This document shows, one piece after another, positions 37,492 to 49,334 of a DNA stretch of 64,000 bases (the first letter of the stretch is position 1; each line of letters begins with the position of its first letter). Below the pieces are notes generated by a model. That model was not told where the DNA came from, made no database searches, and saw only the letters and a list, made by a program, of their open reading frames with translations. Made by a program: the position numbers and the translations under genes. Source of the stretch: Lumnitzera littorea (lineage: Eukaryota; Streptophyta; Magnoliopsida; Myrtales; Combretaceae); assembly GCA_024138015.1 (NCBI GenBank), contig JAMXBB010000002.1, forward strand, positions 7,930,301 to 7,994,300. The letters are read 5' to 3'.

Positions 37492-40400
37492 TGTAGGAAC
37501 GTAAGACCTACAATTAGGTATTCGAGGTTCGATTTTTAGAATTTAAGGTGATCGAGCAAATTATCCAATTTAACCCAAATTTTACGACGAAACTAGAATT
37601 ATCAGTAAAAATAATCTCGTAAGTTTGAATCTAGGAAAATAAGTAATAAAATGATTAATTAATATAATATTGAATAATATGAAAATTGTATGTTATTTAT
37701 TGAAAATGCTTAGAACGAATTCCGATAACTAACGAATCGATAAAGATAAATTGTATACATACTAAAAATTATAAAATAACTTAAATAATATTTAGAAATA
37801 TTTATTTGTACCATTTATGAATTTATATGTAGATAGAAATATGCGTAATTACTCAAAATACCCGAAATTTGCCAAAATAATGTTAATTCATTAAAGAAAA
37901 TGGATGAATAATTAAGGAAAGGTTAGAAAAAATGAGGAAAATTCCAAAATTGAGGCGTGGCAACTTGGTATTTAAGAAATAAAAGCAACCAATTAAATTA
38001 AGCCAAACAAAAAACAAATTTGGAAGAGGATAGGACTCATGTCAAGTCAGTTTAATGTATAAAAAATCTCTTAAAACTCTATAAATACCCAAATTAAATT
38101 AAAAGCTCATTTGGTCAGTTGGGATCCTAGAAAATTAGAAAGAACAAAAAATTTTAAGGTTAGGGTTTAATTGCAAAAAATTACAAAAATCTATTTAAAT
38201 AGGGTCTTAAAAGGGAACCATCATTTGATGGCAATCAAGGAGTGGACGGCTACCATCACCATACGGTCGTGGTAGTGCCCAAGTTGGTTGACAAGGCTTT
38301 GGTGGTCAGAGCCTCCAATTTTGATGAGTCCGATCTTCTTTTCAATTTTACATATTTTGTTAAAAATACAAAATATGCTTAAAAAATTATGAAATTTGGT
38401 ATTCTAGAATATTTTTTCATGTAATTTTTAGAAAAATATTATTTTGATAAAAATATGTCCCGTGATATATGGTGCTTAAGAAATCATGCAAAATCAAGCA
38501 TATTTCGAATTAGAAATAAATGACCTTAAGAGTATAGTTTTGACTTTAAAATTTTTGTATAGACTATTTAGATGATGTAAAATAGTGTTATGAATCCCTT
38601 TTTCAAAATTTTTAGATAATTTTTAAGCCTTAAAATGTTGTACAAAATAAGTAATTTAAGGCTAATTAAGTAATTAAATGGTTAATTACTGATTTAGTAC
38701 ATAATTATATGTTTTAGAATGTTGAAATTTAATGGAGTATGCTATTTGTAGCATTTAGAGTATTAGATGTAATTATTAGGGTATTATATAATAAATATGT
38801 AATAGGTAAAAACGGTAAATTTTAAGTTAATTTTGTAATTTAGGGTAATTAGGTGTAAAATTTAATTTGGGATGAATTTAGATATTTTGAAATGTTAGTT
38901 AATGTTGGGAGATGATATTTGAAGTGATAGAAATATTAGATGTGTATATTATGGACATATTAGGTAATAATGTGTAATACATAGGTATAAGAAATTAATA
39001 AGTAAGAAAATATTATATTAAAATTGATATTGTAATAATAATAGGAATATATAACAAATTTGGTAGGAAACTTAAATTAGGGTAATTATATGAAAAATGT
39101 AAGATTTTCTCATAACGAGAGTAAATTCGGTAGTTAAATTAGAATTAAAATATACCGTACAAACTATAACATTGGTTAGAGATCAAACACGATATTTAAG
39201 ATATTCGAAAATAATGTGATTAATTTTACATTATGAGTCAAAATGAATTCTTAGGGTTTACGTATAAAATCCCTAATCGAAAATTAAGTTAAAAATCTAA
39301 TTTAGAAATCGATATAGAAACTGAACCCGAACTTAATGTAAATTAAGAATAATTATAAAAGACTTGAAAACCTAGATAATTAGATATATTAAACCTTAAA
39401 CAAAAAATAACAATAAGTGTTATAAGATAAAACCAACCTATAGTAGTTTTGTATAAAATTGAAATAATATTTATATTATAGGGATTTTTTCGAAGGTCGG
39501 TACAAGTTGCAACTCGAGTGAACATACGAAGAGTCTAGATAAGTTAGGGTTAATACATTACTGTATTTCGAAGCATTAATTTATGGTACTCAGAGGCTTG
39601 AAATTATGCTTGATTGTGCTTGTTAGATAGTCAACTATGTGTATGTGCTTGTTTTGAGTTGATGATGTGAATCTAGATTACTATTCTAGCTTGTATTCAT
39701 GTGAATTGTTTCAATTGATTGAACACCTTAAACTGAATTTAACTAAATATTTGACTCATAAATTTAAATTGGACCTACATAACAACCTATTAAGGGAACA
39801 TTAGGATTTTCCAGTCAAATATCGACCCATTCAAAAAGGATAGCGCTAGATAACATAATAAATCCCTTCTTCATCCTTAGTCAAACTAAGTAACAAGTGA
39901 AGAGGTTATGGCAAGAGTGAAGTCAATAGTTTGAAGGTAGTCCCGGGAAAAGCGATATCTCCAATGCATAAGTCTGGGTTTGGTTGTAAGCTATTGCATT
40001 AACGGAAATTCCTCAACTTGGATTAAAGCGGGTGCAATTTTTCTAATCTTACAACGAGTTGGACAATATCGTGTGATGGCATTTGCTTGAATATACATTG
40101 TATTTAATTAATTTAATCGATAACCCTATTTATGTTTGTTGTATAGTTTTAAGTCTCCGTCTCAACTTACTAAGCTGTAGTTGCTCACATCTCTATAAAT
40201 GTTATTATAGGTGCTAGCTAGGAAGCGGCTTATATTTACCTTGAAGTTAGCAACTACTGGATCTTGGGGAGTATGGCAATACATCTAAAGAATAGATATA
40301 TCTTTAAGGTCTTAGTTTTTATTTATAATATTTCATTTTTAAATATTATATTACTTAGAAAGTATAGTACAATAAACCCTGTAAAAATTATTTGTAATAC

Positions 40401-40611
40401 TCGAATCCTAGCATATATATATATATATATATATTTTCATACTTTCTTAGGTAAATAATTTATTTAATTTATGAACTGTTCACTTTAAAGCGGATTAGTC
40501 GTAGATGCCTTGTATAGATCGGGTTTAAGATAGCGGCTTTAAGGTTAGCTTCTATCCTAAAATGGTTTACACGGTAGGACTGTTAAGACTCTGTCGCTTC
40601 GGGGCGTGACA
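37492..40611 (+). mobile_element. 3' LTR of the gypsy-like element (copy L5), ~3.12 kb
   Basis: Starts TGTAGGAACGTAAGACC after the polypurine tract and ends TTCGGGGCGTGACA. It is the reverse complement match of L2 and L4 throughout. Relative to L2 (TGTAAGACC when read on its own strand) it has about eight extra bases at the start, so the true LTR edge is 37492 or ~37500. It contains the family's GC-rich block (38215-38335) and an (AT)n run at 40413-40434. Frames at 39343-39525 and 40264-40458 are not coding. The target duplication partner was not found. Confidence 0.75.
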
Positions 40612-40639
40612 TTATTTCAATCTCTTTGTTGTAGAAAGA

Positions 40640-40800
40640 ATAGATGGTATTAACTAACACTCCTCATTTTTGGAGATTGTCACCTGATGCAAGACCATTG
40701 TGTAAAATTTGCCACACGAGGAGTTGTATGCTTGGGTTGGCTAGCAATTTCCATATCCAACCCTATTTCCTTCCTACAAGGTCCAGATTATCCTCCTTTA
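40640..40800 (-). pseudogene. LINE ORF2 C-terminal zf-RVT-like segment
   Basis: Minus-strand translation gives IWKLLANPSIQLLVWQILHN then GLASGDNLQK before a stop. It resembles the IWKL.vPpKvk.FlWR.lhn.LPTgdnL pattern of plant non-LTR retrotransposons. The cysteine pair that usually follows is not preserved in frame. Confidence 0.7.
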
Positions 40801-41461
40801 CAAGCTATTTATATACTGATTTTATAGTTAAATTTCCATCAAACTCATAATGCCATATCACTTTATCTTCCTCTTCCTCTCGAGGATTAAGATGTATGGT
40901 TCCTAACCTTTGCATGATGCAATCTTCTAGCGGATATCCAATGACATCCTCCTTCCAGCCTCCATCATCATCCTAGACTTGGTGTATGGTTAAATACTCA
41001 TCATATTTATTTAAAGGTCTTTGCAACTGGGATGCAACAGACTCCCCTTTTAACCAAACTTCTCTCTAAAATATTATAGTCTTCCCATTCTTAATTTTCA
41101 TGTGAATCTTATCATCAAACTAACTATTGGCTTTTTGCATTTCTGAAAAGAATGTAGAGCCCTTATTCTTCCTTTGTCAACTTAATTGTAGGTTATACTA
41201 CTGCTTCAACAAGGATGTCTATAAGAGTCTTTTCCTTTTCAATTGCCAAGCTATATTTATAAAATTTGCTTGATTTCTCTTCTTCGGGTCCATAATCCCT
41301 GAACCTCATTATTCTTTCAGAATCTTAAATTTCTCCTAATTAATCTAATGTAACTTTTGCTAAGTCTATGTATCCCTTTAGATGAAGTCTCAATTAATTT
41401 TCTTAAGCTTTGCAGTTGGATTCGTCTTCAAGGGTAGGATCTGGGAGTAATAATTTACTAT

Positions 41462-41890
41462 TTATTCTAAGGTCGTTGTTGCTAGTAATTTATGACTACA
41501 CATGCTTAATAGGTTAGCTTTCCAACCAGAAAGCTTTGTTCTCATCTTTTTTAAGATGAAACTGAGGTTGGAGCTTTTGAATTTCCCATCTTCATGAACA
41601 AGGATACCTAGATGTTTGCCGAAGTCCGCATTAGGCCGAATGCTAAATACATTAATGATGTCATTTTTCACTGTAATTGGAGTGTTTCGATAGAATAAAA
41701 TACAGGACTTGGAATAATTAACCTTTTACCTTAACACATCCCCAAATCCTTTCATAACATCCATCATGATCCATGCATTTTCCATTGTTACTTCTCTCAA
41801 TAGCAAAATTTTATTAGCAAAGAATAGGTAAGATAAGGAGATATTCGTACCTTTAACACATAGAGCCTTCTAGTTACCTGACAAAACCAT
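41462..41890 (-). pseudogene. LINE reverse transcriptase, catalytic and thumb segments (FADD changed to FANK)
   Basis: The downstream part reads NADFGKHLGILVHEDGKF then ILKKMRTKLSGWKANLLSMC, matching the YLGvPl...kl.gWk...LS consensus of plant LINE reverse transcriptases. Upstream, at 41810-41824, the frame reads SYLFFANKILL where active elements have FADD. Both catalytic aspartates are lost (codons AAT AAA), so the enzyme could not polymerise even if expressed. Stops separate the two pieces. Confidence 0.85.
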
Positions 41891-42247
41891 CATGTCGGTA
41901 ATCTTACTCAAAATTTTCATGCCAATGATAAAAAGATACGGTGACAACGGATTACCCTATTGCAATCCTCTGCTAGTAGAAAAAGGGGTTAACATGGAAC
42001 CATTGAAGATCAATCGGTAAGAATCATATGCTATACATCCACTGATCAGCTTATCCCAGTGTGGAGGCAAGTTAAGAGATTAGAGAACAAACCTAATAAA
42101 GTCCTACTTCATGCTATCATATGCCTTTTTTAGGTCAAATTTCACAACCATCTAGTGCTTTTGTCTCGACTTCTTGCCCATTGAGTGCAAAATTTCTTGG
42201 AACAAAATGATATTATCTTTGGCTACTTGTCCTAGAATAAAGCTTGA

Positions 42248-42550
42248 TTATTTTAGGCTTATCGGGTTCGTAAGCGATGGCTTAATTTTCTTGACTAGGC
42301 ATTTACTAAGGATTTTATAAATGGTGGTGCAAAGGCTGATATGGAGAAAGCCCTTTACCTTCTTTGCCCCTATAGCCTCTAGAATAAAAATAATAAGTGT
42401 TTCATTTTGTTGTTTTGGAACAATCCCTGATTGGAGGATATTATGTAATAGATTGTAGACCTTACCACCTATTGCATCCCAATACTTCTTGTAGAACTCT
42501 ACATGAATGCCGTCTATCTCTGGTGATTTATAGTTGCTAATGTACCACAA
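42248..42550 (-). pseudogene. LINE reverse transcriptase, N-terminal (fingers) segment
   Basis: A 100-codon open piece contains KSPEIDGIHVEFYKKYWDAI and later HISLCTTIYKILSKCLVKKI. These correspond to the KaPGpDG...Ff.kyW and RPISLCnv.YKIisK.la.Rlk blocks of plant L1 reverse transcriptases. PGPDG has decayed to PEIDG and RPISL to HISL. Confidence 0.9.
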
Positions 42551-43299
42551 AGCTTTTTTAATGTCACCGTTGGTCTAGGGCAGGGTAAGGTAATCACAGT
42601 CCTCCTTATTTAGGCTCGTCTAATTGCTTCTCCAATTACTCAATTCCCTCTAGACAAAAGTACGTTTTGTAGTGTATAGAGAGTTGAAGAAGCACACAAA
42701 GTGATGTTGCACTTTTGATATTTCACTTACCCAATTTCCTATTGAGTTAAAGATATATGAAATTTAGACTTTGCTCTTTGGGCAAGTACATTGGCATGAA
42801 AATATTTAGTGTTGCGTTGGCCATTGATAACCTAATTGACTTTCGCCTTAGGTGCCTACAAAAGTTCTTCTTGTCTTAAAATTCAAGGGAGTTCCTCTTA
42901 CAAATTGTGCTCTCTATTGATAATACCTTGTGTTGGGCTTTCAAAGAGCTTCTAATGGATGTACTCGAGTTTCTCAACAGTCTTTTTCTTTCTTGTTGGG
43001 ATAAAACTAAACACCTTCCTATTCCTCTCTATTACACACTTAATGAAATCATTAAGGTCATTGAAATAGTTGAAGGATGGGAGCTGCAAAAGCTTACCAC
43101 CCTACTTTCAAAATCAAGATGTTCCAATCACATTGGTTAGAATTGAAAAGATTGTAATTTTTCCTCAACACCACTCAATAAAGGCTAAGTATTTAAAAGA
43201 ATTGGTAGGTGGTCCAACTAATTAGAGCAAAGGTGAAATAGCTTTGTTTCTGGGAAAGAACTTCTCCAAGCATGGTTAACCCACACTTTGTCAAGTCAC

Positions 43300-43960
43300 G
43301 TTTGAATAAGGTCTAACAGATTTTTGGATTTTTTTGACCACGTAAACCTTAGCCCTATAATACACCAATATCAACCATACGACACATGTTCATGCAGTTG
43401 TGGTATTTCCATGCATGATCTTAGTTAACTTCTACTCCTACCCCCCACCCCCCCACGGCCATTTTTCCTCTTTACTAAGGATCTCATTGAAATCTCCCAT
43501 AAGCACCCATGCCCCAAGAATTTTGTTAGCCCATTCAGAAAGTTCACTCTATAGCAAGCGTCTAGTACTGCTCATCGGACTCGCTTATATAGCATAGAGA
43601 AACCAAGAAAAAGACAAGTTACATACCTATATCTCCATGAGTGCTTGTTGCTGGAACATGTGATGTGAATGAATAGTCACTGTTTTGGAATTCCACACAA
43701 CTAGAATCCCATTGCTCATCCCCTCTACTTCCATGTAGAGCATGCAGTTGTAATACAAGGAATCACAAAGATTCGTGTTTGCTTAGCGTACCATCTTTGT
43801 TTCTACGATAATAAGCACATGGTGTTCATAATGCATCTTTAGGTCACGGATCGCATGCCGAAGGTTCTCAAAATTAACTCTCTTAACATTTTATGATAGG
43901 ACTTTAAATGGAATGCAAACCATGTTAGAAGAAAGAGTATCAGTGTCTTTAGAGGTAGAC
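43300..43960 (-). pseudogene. LINE ORF2 endonuclease segment
   Basis: Two hallmarks of the apurinic-type endonuclease are readable on the minus strand. LIIVETKMV around 43796-43822 corresponds to the ETK metal-binding block, and GAWVLMGDFNEIL (GDFNE at 43483-43497) to the GDFN block. Stops lie between them. A C-rich run at ~43441-43454 marks a local expansion inside the domain. Confidence 0.8.
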
Positions 43961-44050
43961 ATTGTAGTTTTCATTTTATACCAATACTGAGCAGTATACT
44001 GTTGATTGAAAAACTCAGTCTTCATTCTTTATTGGCATGGTTGGAGTGCC

Positions 44051-45018
44051 TTATAAAACATCACCATCTGCATTTCTTATGTAGTGATCATCACTATTTT
44101 GTTCCCTTCCTCCATCACTGGGATGATGAATGGGATGCGTTGAATCTCGATGGGAATGATCTCCTGTAGGTATGTTTTCTCCATTAGGACTCTGCAAGCC
44201 TAATCCGTTATGTGAAGGATAACCCTGCTTAGAATATCCTCCTGAAACATTGGCATCTTGATTATAACAAAGCACAGGTAAGTCACTCAGATGATCATGT
44301 TGCCCAGATCTAAAGTTCTTAGCCAGTACATGATCAACTGGAACATGACTTCTAGTAGCTGCTACTTCTTCCATTGTATCGAATGCAGGATCATCCCTTG
44401 GGTTTAGGCCTAAACCTACCTTGAATGTCCATTCCTTTGGATCTCCTAAATTCGATTGTTAAAATGTTGATCCAGTTTATCTGAGCTATCGTGGAGCAGA
44501 TGTAATTGGATTTCTACTTCTAACATGTTGACCATGTTGGTAGGTAAGTTTCTTTAGAGAAGTCTTAGGGGTTTCTTTCTTTTCGATAGGATTAAAATGT
44601 TTGATAGAGGAAACTATTGATGCTTTTCCTTTTGTAGAGGGTTTAACAATACTTGAAGCAGTTTTTTGATTTTCAACCTGTACATTAAGATCTTTTGGAG
44701 ATAACATTCTAATCTCAATCCCTTCAGTGTCCAATCGTGGCGTCTCTTCACTAGCTACTGAAGTGTCATTTAAGATATTAAATGACAATTTTTTTTTTCC
44801 TTTAGGGACATGCTCATTTAACTGTCATGTGGTTTTAACTTCCATTTTTATTCGGGGCCGCCTTTTTGTATTGTTCTTTGACCTATGGACTATACAATTC
44901 ATCCTTTACAGTCTCCCTTTCCAATGTGGTATTGTTTGGAATATCCCTACTTAGACTTTTCTGATAATTTCATTTATTAGCTTCAAAAACCTTCCCTTGC
45001 AATTCACTTTGATATACC
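44051..45018 (-). pseudogene. LINE ORF1, C-terminal part
   Basis: Two open pieces (44486-44788 and 44051-44374) encode polar Ser/Thr/Lys/His-rich protein without a recognised domain (e.g. IEIRMLSPKDLNVQVENQ). Position between the zinc knuckle and the endonuclease identifies it as the variable tail of ORF1. It is cut upstream by the solo LTR at 45019. Confidence 0.55.
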
Positions 45019-46261
45019 TGATAACTCTTATTATAAAATACATTTTACATGATAATTTTATAGTATTTCCCTTACATTTTTTGTTTTCTTTAAAGAAATT
45101 GATACTTAATTGAGTAAAATTTTGATTTCAAGGTTTGAACGCATTCTTGGATTGAAAACGAAGAAAAAAAATCAAGTTTCACTCAATTTGGAGTTCAAAT
45201 GAATGAGTTATGAAGTTTTGAAGTTACACAGTCTAAGACACAGCTGTATCCTTAGGCTGTGTCCATCCAGGAAGATTTGCCAAGGTTAGAAAGTTACACG
45301 ACCTGGGGACATGACTGTGGCCCAAGCTGTATCTGGTGACGAAAAATAAAGACTTTACAATACATTATAAAAGGACTTACTAGGGTTTTGCACAAAAGAT
45401 TGGACATTCAAAAGAGAAGAGACTTGAAGAAAAGGAGAAGAAAAAGGCGAAAGCAACACCTAACTTCAAGATTGAAGAGATTTATTATCAACAAAAGGGG
45501 TTTTTCATGTTTTATTTCTTGATTTTGTTGCAATTCATTTTTAGTTTCATTATGATAGTTTAAGATTCTTGTATTTAGGATTATGGAACCTAGGGTTTCA
45601 TATGACTATTAGATTGATTGATAATTTTCAATAAAGTTTCTATCTTTTCTTGATTCAATTATGTTATTTAATTGTTAATTGATATTTTTAGGGTATCAAT
45701 TTATGATATTATGTATGATGATTGAGAAATCACATATGTAATGAGATCTTGACATAATTAGAGAGAATTGCATGTGTACTTAGAGATAAGATACATGTTT
45801 TTTTCGAAAAGTTGTTCTTTTGTGTGGGAATTTATTATACATTAATGCGATTTTAAATTATATTACTAAGTGAAGAGATTCCGGTAAATAATTTAGGATT
45901 AGGGTTAATATGCTTGAAAAAGGTGTTAACTTTAATTGTGAATTCCTTTGATCAAGAATAATAGAGATTGGATTGGATACATTTTAAGCGGTTACATGTT
46001 AAACACTAGGGGAAATAATTCCTAAATACGTTGTTTGCTTTCTTGAAGTTGTTCTTAATTTTATCGCTTTCTAAATTGCTTAATCAATTCTCATAATTAG
46101 ATTAGTTTGTTAATTCTAGTATTTTTAATTCATTCAACTCATCACAATTTTTCGGTTAGATAATAGAGCTCAGGTTAATATTAGTACTCGATGTCTCTAA
46201 GGGATCGACTCGGACTTAAATCCGTTATATTAAAATTGATAGGTGCACTTGCCTGATATCA
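45019..46261 (+). mobile_element. Solo LTR, 1243 bp, inserted in LINE ORF1
   Basis: Termini TGATAACTC...GATATCA form a TGATA/TATCA inverted pair. Near the 3' end it has the phrase 'taagggatcgactcggactt', a style I associate with plant Ty3/gypsy (Tat/Athila-like) LTR ends. LINE ORF1 sequence lies on both sides (knuckle on the right, tail on the left), proving it is an insertion. The 5-bp flanks ATACC / CTACT match only 3 of 5, so either it is old or my ends are off by a few bases. Confidence 0.55.
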
Positions 46262-46373
46262 CTACTCGATTCTTCTCTCTATTAACGGTAGACTCTTTCA
46301 TTTTTCTTTCAGTGTTAAAATTTGCATTAATGCCCTTACTACTCTCATTGCTCCCTATGCAACCTGTCTTTGG

Positions 46374-46415
46374 ACATGCCAATTTATTATGGCTGATGCA
46401 GACACAGGTTTAACA
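46374..46415 (-). pseudogene. LINE ORF1 CCHC zinc-knuckle remnant
   Basis: Minus-strand reading EGLPKVC*TCVCISHNKLAC fits CX2CX4HX4C with all four metal ligands kept. The preceding AVQYEGLPK matches the YEgLP.iC lead-in common in plant LINE ORF1 (the DUF4283-zinc knuckle protein). A stop codon sits inside the knuckle right after the first cysteine, so it is dead. Confidence 0.75.
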
Positions 46416-47117
46416 GACTTTAGGTAATCCTTCATATTGCACTGCATACATCCTCCCATGTATCACTATTGTGTGCATCAACGGGGTATCCATATCTACT
46501 TCGACACATAATCTTGCAAATTAACCCATTTCTAATGTGACTGTAAACGTATCATATTGAATGACTGGGCCAATTTTTCCCCCAATTTTCCTTATAGCTA
46601 GAAGGGAGTAGAATTCTATTAGCAGCCTTGTGAAATGTACCCAAATTGCTAAGACCTTGAAGTACGATTGGTTCATCTGAAAATTAGCTCCCATCGTTTG
46701 AAGGTAAGGTAGTGTCTATTGATAAACCAGGGACCATTCTTAATTACATACTAATAATTTAGGCTATTATCTAGAGATATGAAATAGATCCCTAAGCCCG
46801 TATGGATTAGTTTAAAATTACTTAGGCTTCTTCACATTTTCTTCAATTTATCGAGTGTAACTTTATAGCTGGAATTTTGTCCCATGACTTTTGCTATAAA
46901 TGTTTGCTGCTAAGTAGCATAAAGAATTTCGTTATCCGATTTCGAAAAAGTGACGTGACACACCCTCGTCTTCATTGCTATCTACGGTGTCATCATCTTC
47001 ATCGATCATAACATTGTCATGTTCCATAATTCCCGCATTCGTCACGATCTCAACATTAGGAAAGTAATACTTTTTGTATGCTTTAGGAATATTTGTAAGC
47101 ACCGTATCTCGAAACAA
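46416..47117 (-). pseudogene. LINE ORF1, N-terminal part
   Basis: The open piece 46932-47117 begins MFRDTVLTNIP and continues into an acidic stretch (IDEDDDTVDSNEDEG). An (S)FRD.L motif near the start followed by acidic sequence is usual for plant LINE ORF1. The expected DUF4283 region follows at 46420-46900 but is broken by stops and I could not read it continuously. The LINE 5' end probably lies near 47290. Confidence 0.55.
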
Positions 47118-47592
47118 AAGTTTTGGAGTTTCACTTGCACATGGCTAATTTGATTCCACGTCTACCTTAATAGGAGAGCTTCCATTATCCTCAGTTGCAA
47201 GTCATTTTTAGTTGCGCTGAGTTTGGTCGCTACCATCATCCTTTGACAGAGAGAAGCTTTAGTTAGGGTTTTGATAAGACATTTTTATTCCTCTCTCTAG
47301 ACTTGAAATGGAAATTTTGTTAAGATCAAAGAGATCGCATGATGCACAAATCAAGCTTTAATCTCAAGCTTCTTATACTAATTTCATGGAACCCAAAAAG
47401 ATAACTAATGAGTATAGATAGATATATAAAATATATGACAAATATATAATTGAATATTACCCAATGCAATTTATGTGGAAACCTTAACATAAAGAAAAAT
47501 CATAGACTAAGTAAAAGCGTTTAATTTAATATAGTTAAAGAAACTCCAAAATTTAAAAAATCTATCTGAAGTCTCGATGACAATATTTTTTT

Positions 47593-47880
47593 GGTAAATA
47601 TTATATTTAGTACCTAAACTTTACCAATTTTTGCAATTAACTATTAAAGTTTAAAAGAATCGATTTACTACCTATAAACTTTATGAAATTATTTATATTA
47701 CTGATTAGGTAATTAATTGCAAAGTAAATAAAGTTTAAGTAGTTAGTTACAAAAAGTAGGCAATGTTAATATTATTAATTATAAAAATGGGTAAAGTTTA
47801 GGCATTGATTAATTTTCTTAAACTCTATGTAGTTAACTGTAAAAATCGGTAAAGTTCATATATCTAATGCGATATTTACC
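47593..47880. mobile_element. Mutator-type MITE, 288 bp (copy 2)
   Basis: Begins GGTAAATATTATATTTAGTA and ends in the near inverse (...ATCTAATGCGATATTTACC), with imperfect inverted termini of ~42 bases. Flanked by a 9-bp target duplication TATTTTTTT (47584-47592) / TATATTTTT (47881-47889), 8 of 9 matching. Same family as 16363-16654 by termini, length and internal 'ttaagtagttagtta' phrases. Non-coding. Confidence 0.8.
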
Positions 47881-47889
47881 TATATTTTT

Positions 47890-49330
47890 CACTCTCTTCA
47901 ATTTTTCAATAGTAAATTGCTACTCCTCCTTCATTTATGTACTTTTTTTTTTTTTTACTCCTAATTAAGGTTTTCCACATTAAATCATTATGTTCATCTT
48001 TTCTCTATTATCTCGCTCTCATTTTGTTTTAATTACGTTATATGATACTATCTTGTATATTTTTATTGCACATGATAAATTTTATGTTGAAATAGGAAAT
48101 CTACAGTAGTACATAAGAAGTTTTATTATAATAATAGACTAAACAAACAAAATGCAATTTCAAATAAATAAATAAATACATAGTAAATCGTCACACTATG
48201 CAAATTCTAAGATGTACAAGTTTTTTTTTTTTTTAATTTTGAGTTCTCGTTATTTTCCAACTTTTACAAACTAGAACTTCTATCAACATTCATTAAGTTT
48301 TTCATCCATTACTAATACGCGGTTGGTCCTGATTTGCTGATAATAAGTAATTTCATTAAGTACTATAGCTTAATATATACAATAAATAAAATATGAAAAA
48401 TATAAAAAAAAATCAAGAAATAAAAAGAAGCAAAAAATTTGAAAAGGTAAAATCCATCACCTTAATGTAAGGGCATGGTAGGTGACTACTTAAGGGTGGC
48501 TTGACTCCCCATAAATGGTCACCGACTACATTTGGTCTTGGGGTAGTCACTTTTTTGCCATGCTATTAGTTTGCAATTCACAAATAAAAGTAAGTTGTGT
48601 AAACTACCTACCACCTCAAAATTAATACCATAAACCCCATACACATCTACACACATGCATGCATGCATACAAACACATACATACATATACAAACACATAT
48701 ACACATGTATGCATACACATATGCACGTACATACACACATGTACGTGCATGTATGCATGCATATATACAGACATAAGTGTACACGTGCATACATACATGC
48801 ACATTTATTATTTTTATGATTTTATTTAATTGATATTTTTTTAGTAATAAGGAGAGTAGACTTTTAGTCCTTAATATTTGAATGATTTTCTATTTAAGTT
48901 TACCATTGTTTTTTCCTATTCACATCTTCAACATTAGCAAAAGTTTACTTTTTAACACCACGGTGTTTGATATGTAGTAATGCATTTATTAGTCCAAATA
49001 TACATAACTCAAACTTTCTTTAAATGTGCAATTTACTACTTATATTTTAAAAAGTTCAATTTATTACCTAATTGAAGTTTTCTTTGTTATTTATAGTACC
49101 TGACCTAAATTCATTAAACTCCATTTGCTGACGTGGACTAATAGACGAACCATAAACTGACACGTGGCATTTAAAAATATATGGAGAAATAAATTTTGAA
49201 AAAACATATTATATTCTAAGATAATATATATAAATGTATAAACAATTATCCTTCAACTTATGTCTATGGTTTATAGTTTCTCAACATTAACACAAAAAAT
49301 GCTTTATTATATAGAAAGCAAAAAATAGTA
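47890..49330. other. AT-rich intergenic DNA
   Basis: No gene seen apart from the microsatellite listed separately. The 49100-49175 interval contains 'gctgacgtggac' and 'tgacacgtggca' phrases that recur loosely at 50095-50160 ('gctaacgtggca', 'ctacgtgtcact') and are common in ends of plant DNA transposons, but I could not bound an element. Confidence 0.35.
48640..48800. repeat. Compound (CATA/CA)n microsatellite
   Basis: Alternating purine-pyrimidine run of CATG, CATA and CACA units ('acacatgcatgcatgcatac'). It creates Cys/Met/His/Val-rich open frames on the minus strand (48519-48804) that are artefacts of the repeat. Confidence 0.85.
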
Positions 49331-49334
49331 ACCT

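Larger units (their letters stand above)
40612..47290 (-). pseudogene. Decayed L1-type LINE, minus strand, interrupted by a solo LTR
   Basis: Read on the minus strand, it shows in order: ORF1 start-like region (~47117), CCHC knuckle, ORF1 C-terminal part, apurinic-type endonuclease, reverse transcriptase and zf-RVT region. This is the standard plant L1 plan over ~5.4 kb once the LTR at 45019-46261 is taken out. Many stops and frameshifts make it inactive. The 3' end with its A-tail is missing, because the element meets LTR L5 at 40611. Evidence for each part is given in the next entries. Confidence 0.85.

Noticed and set aside
42907..43140. 77-codon plus-strand open frame
   Set aside because: Antisense to the decayed LINE ORF2, between the endonuclease and reverse transcriptase; no independent support.
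48519..48804. Cys/Met-rich minus-strand frames
   Set aside because: Produced entirely by the CATA/CA microsatellite.
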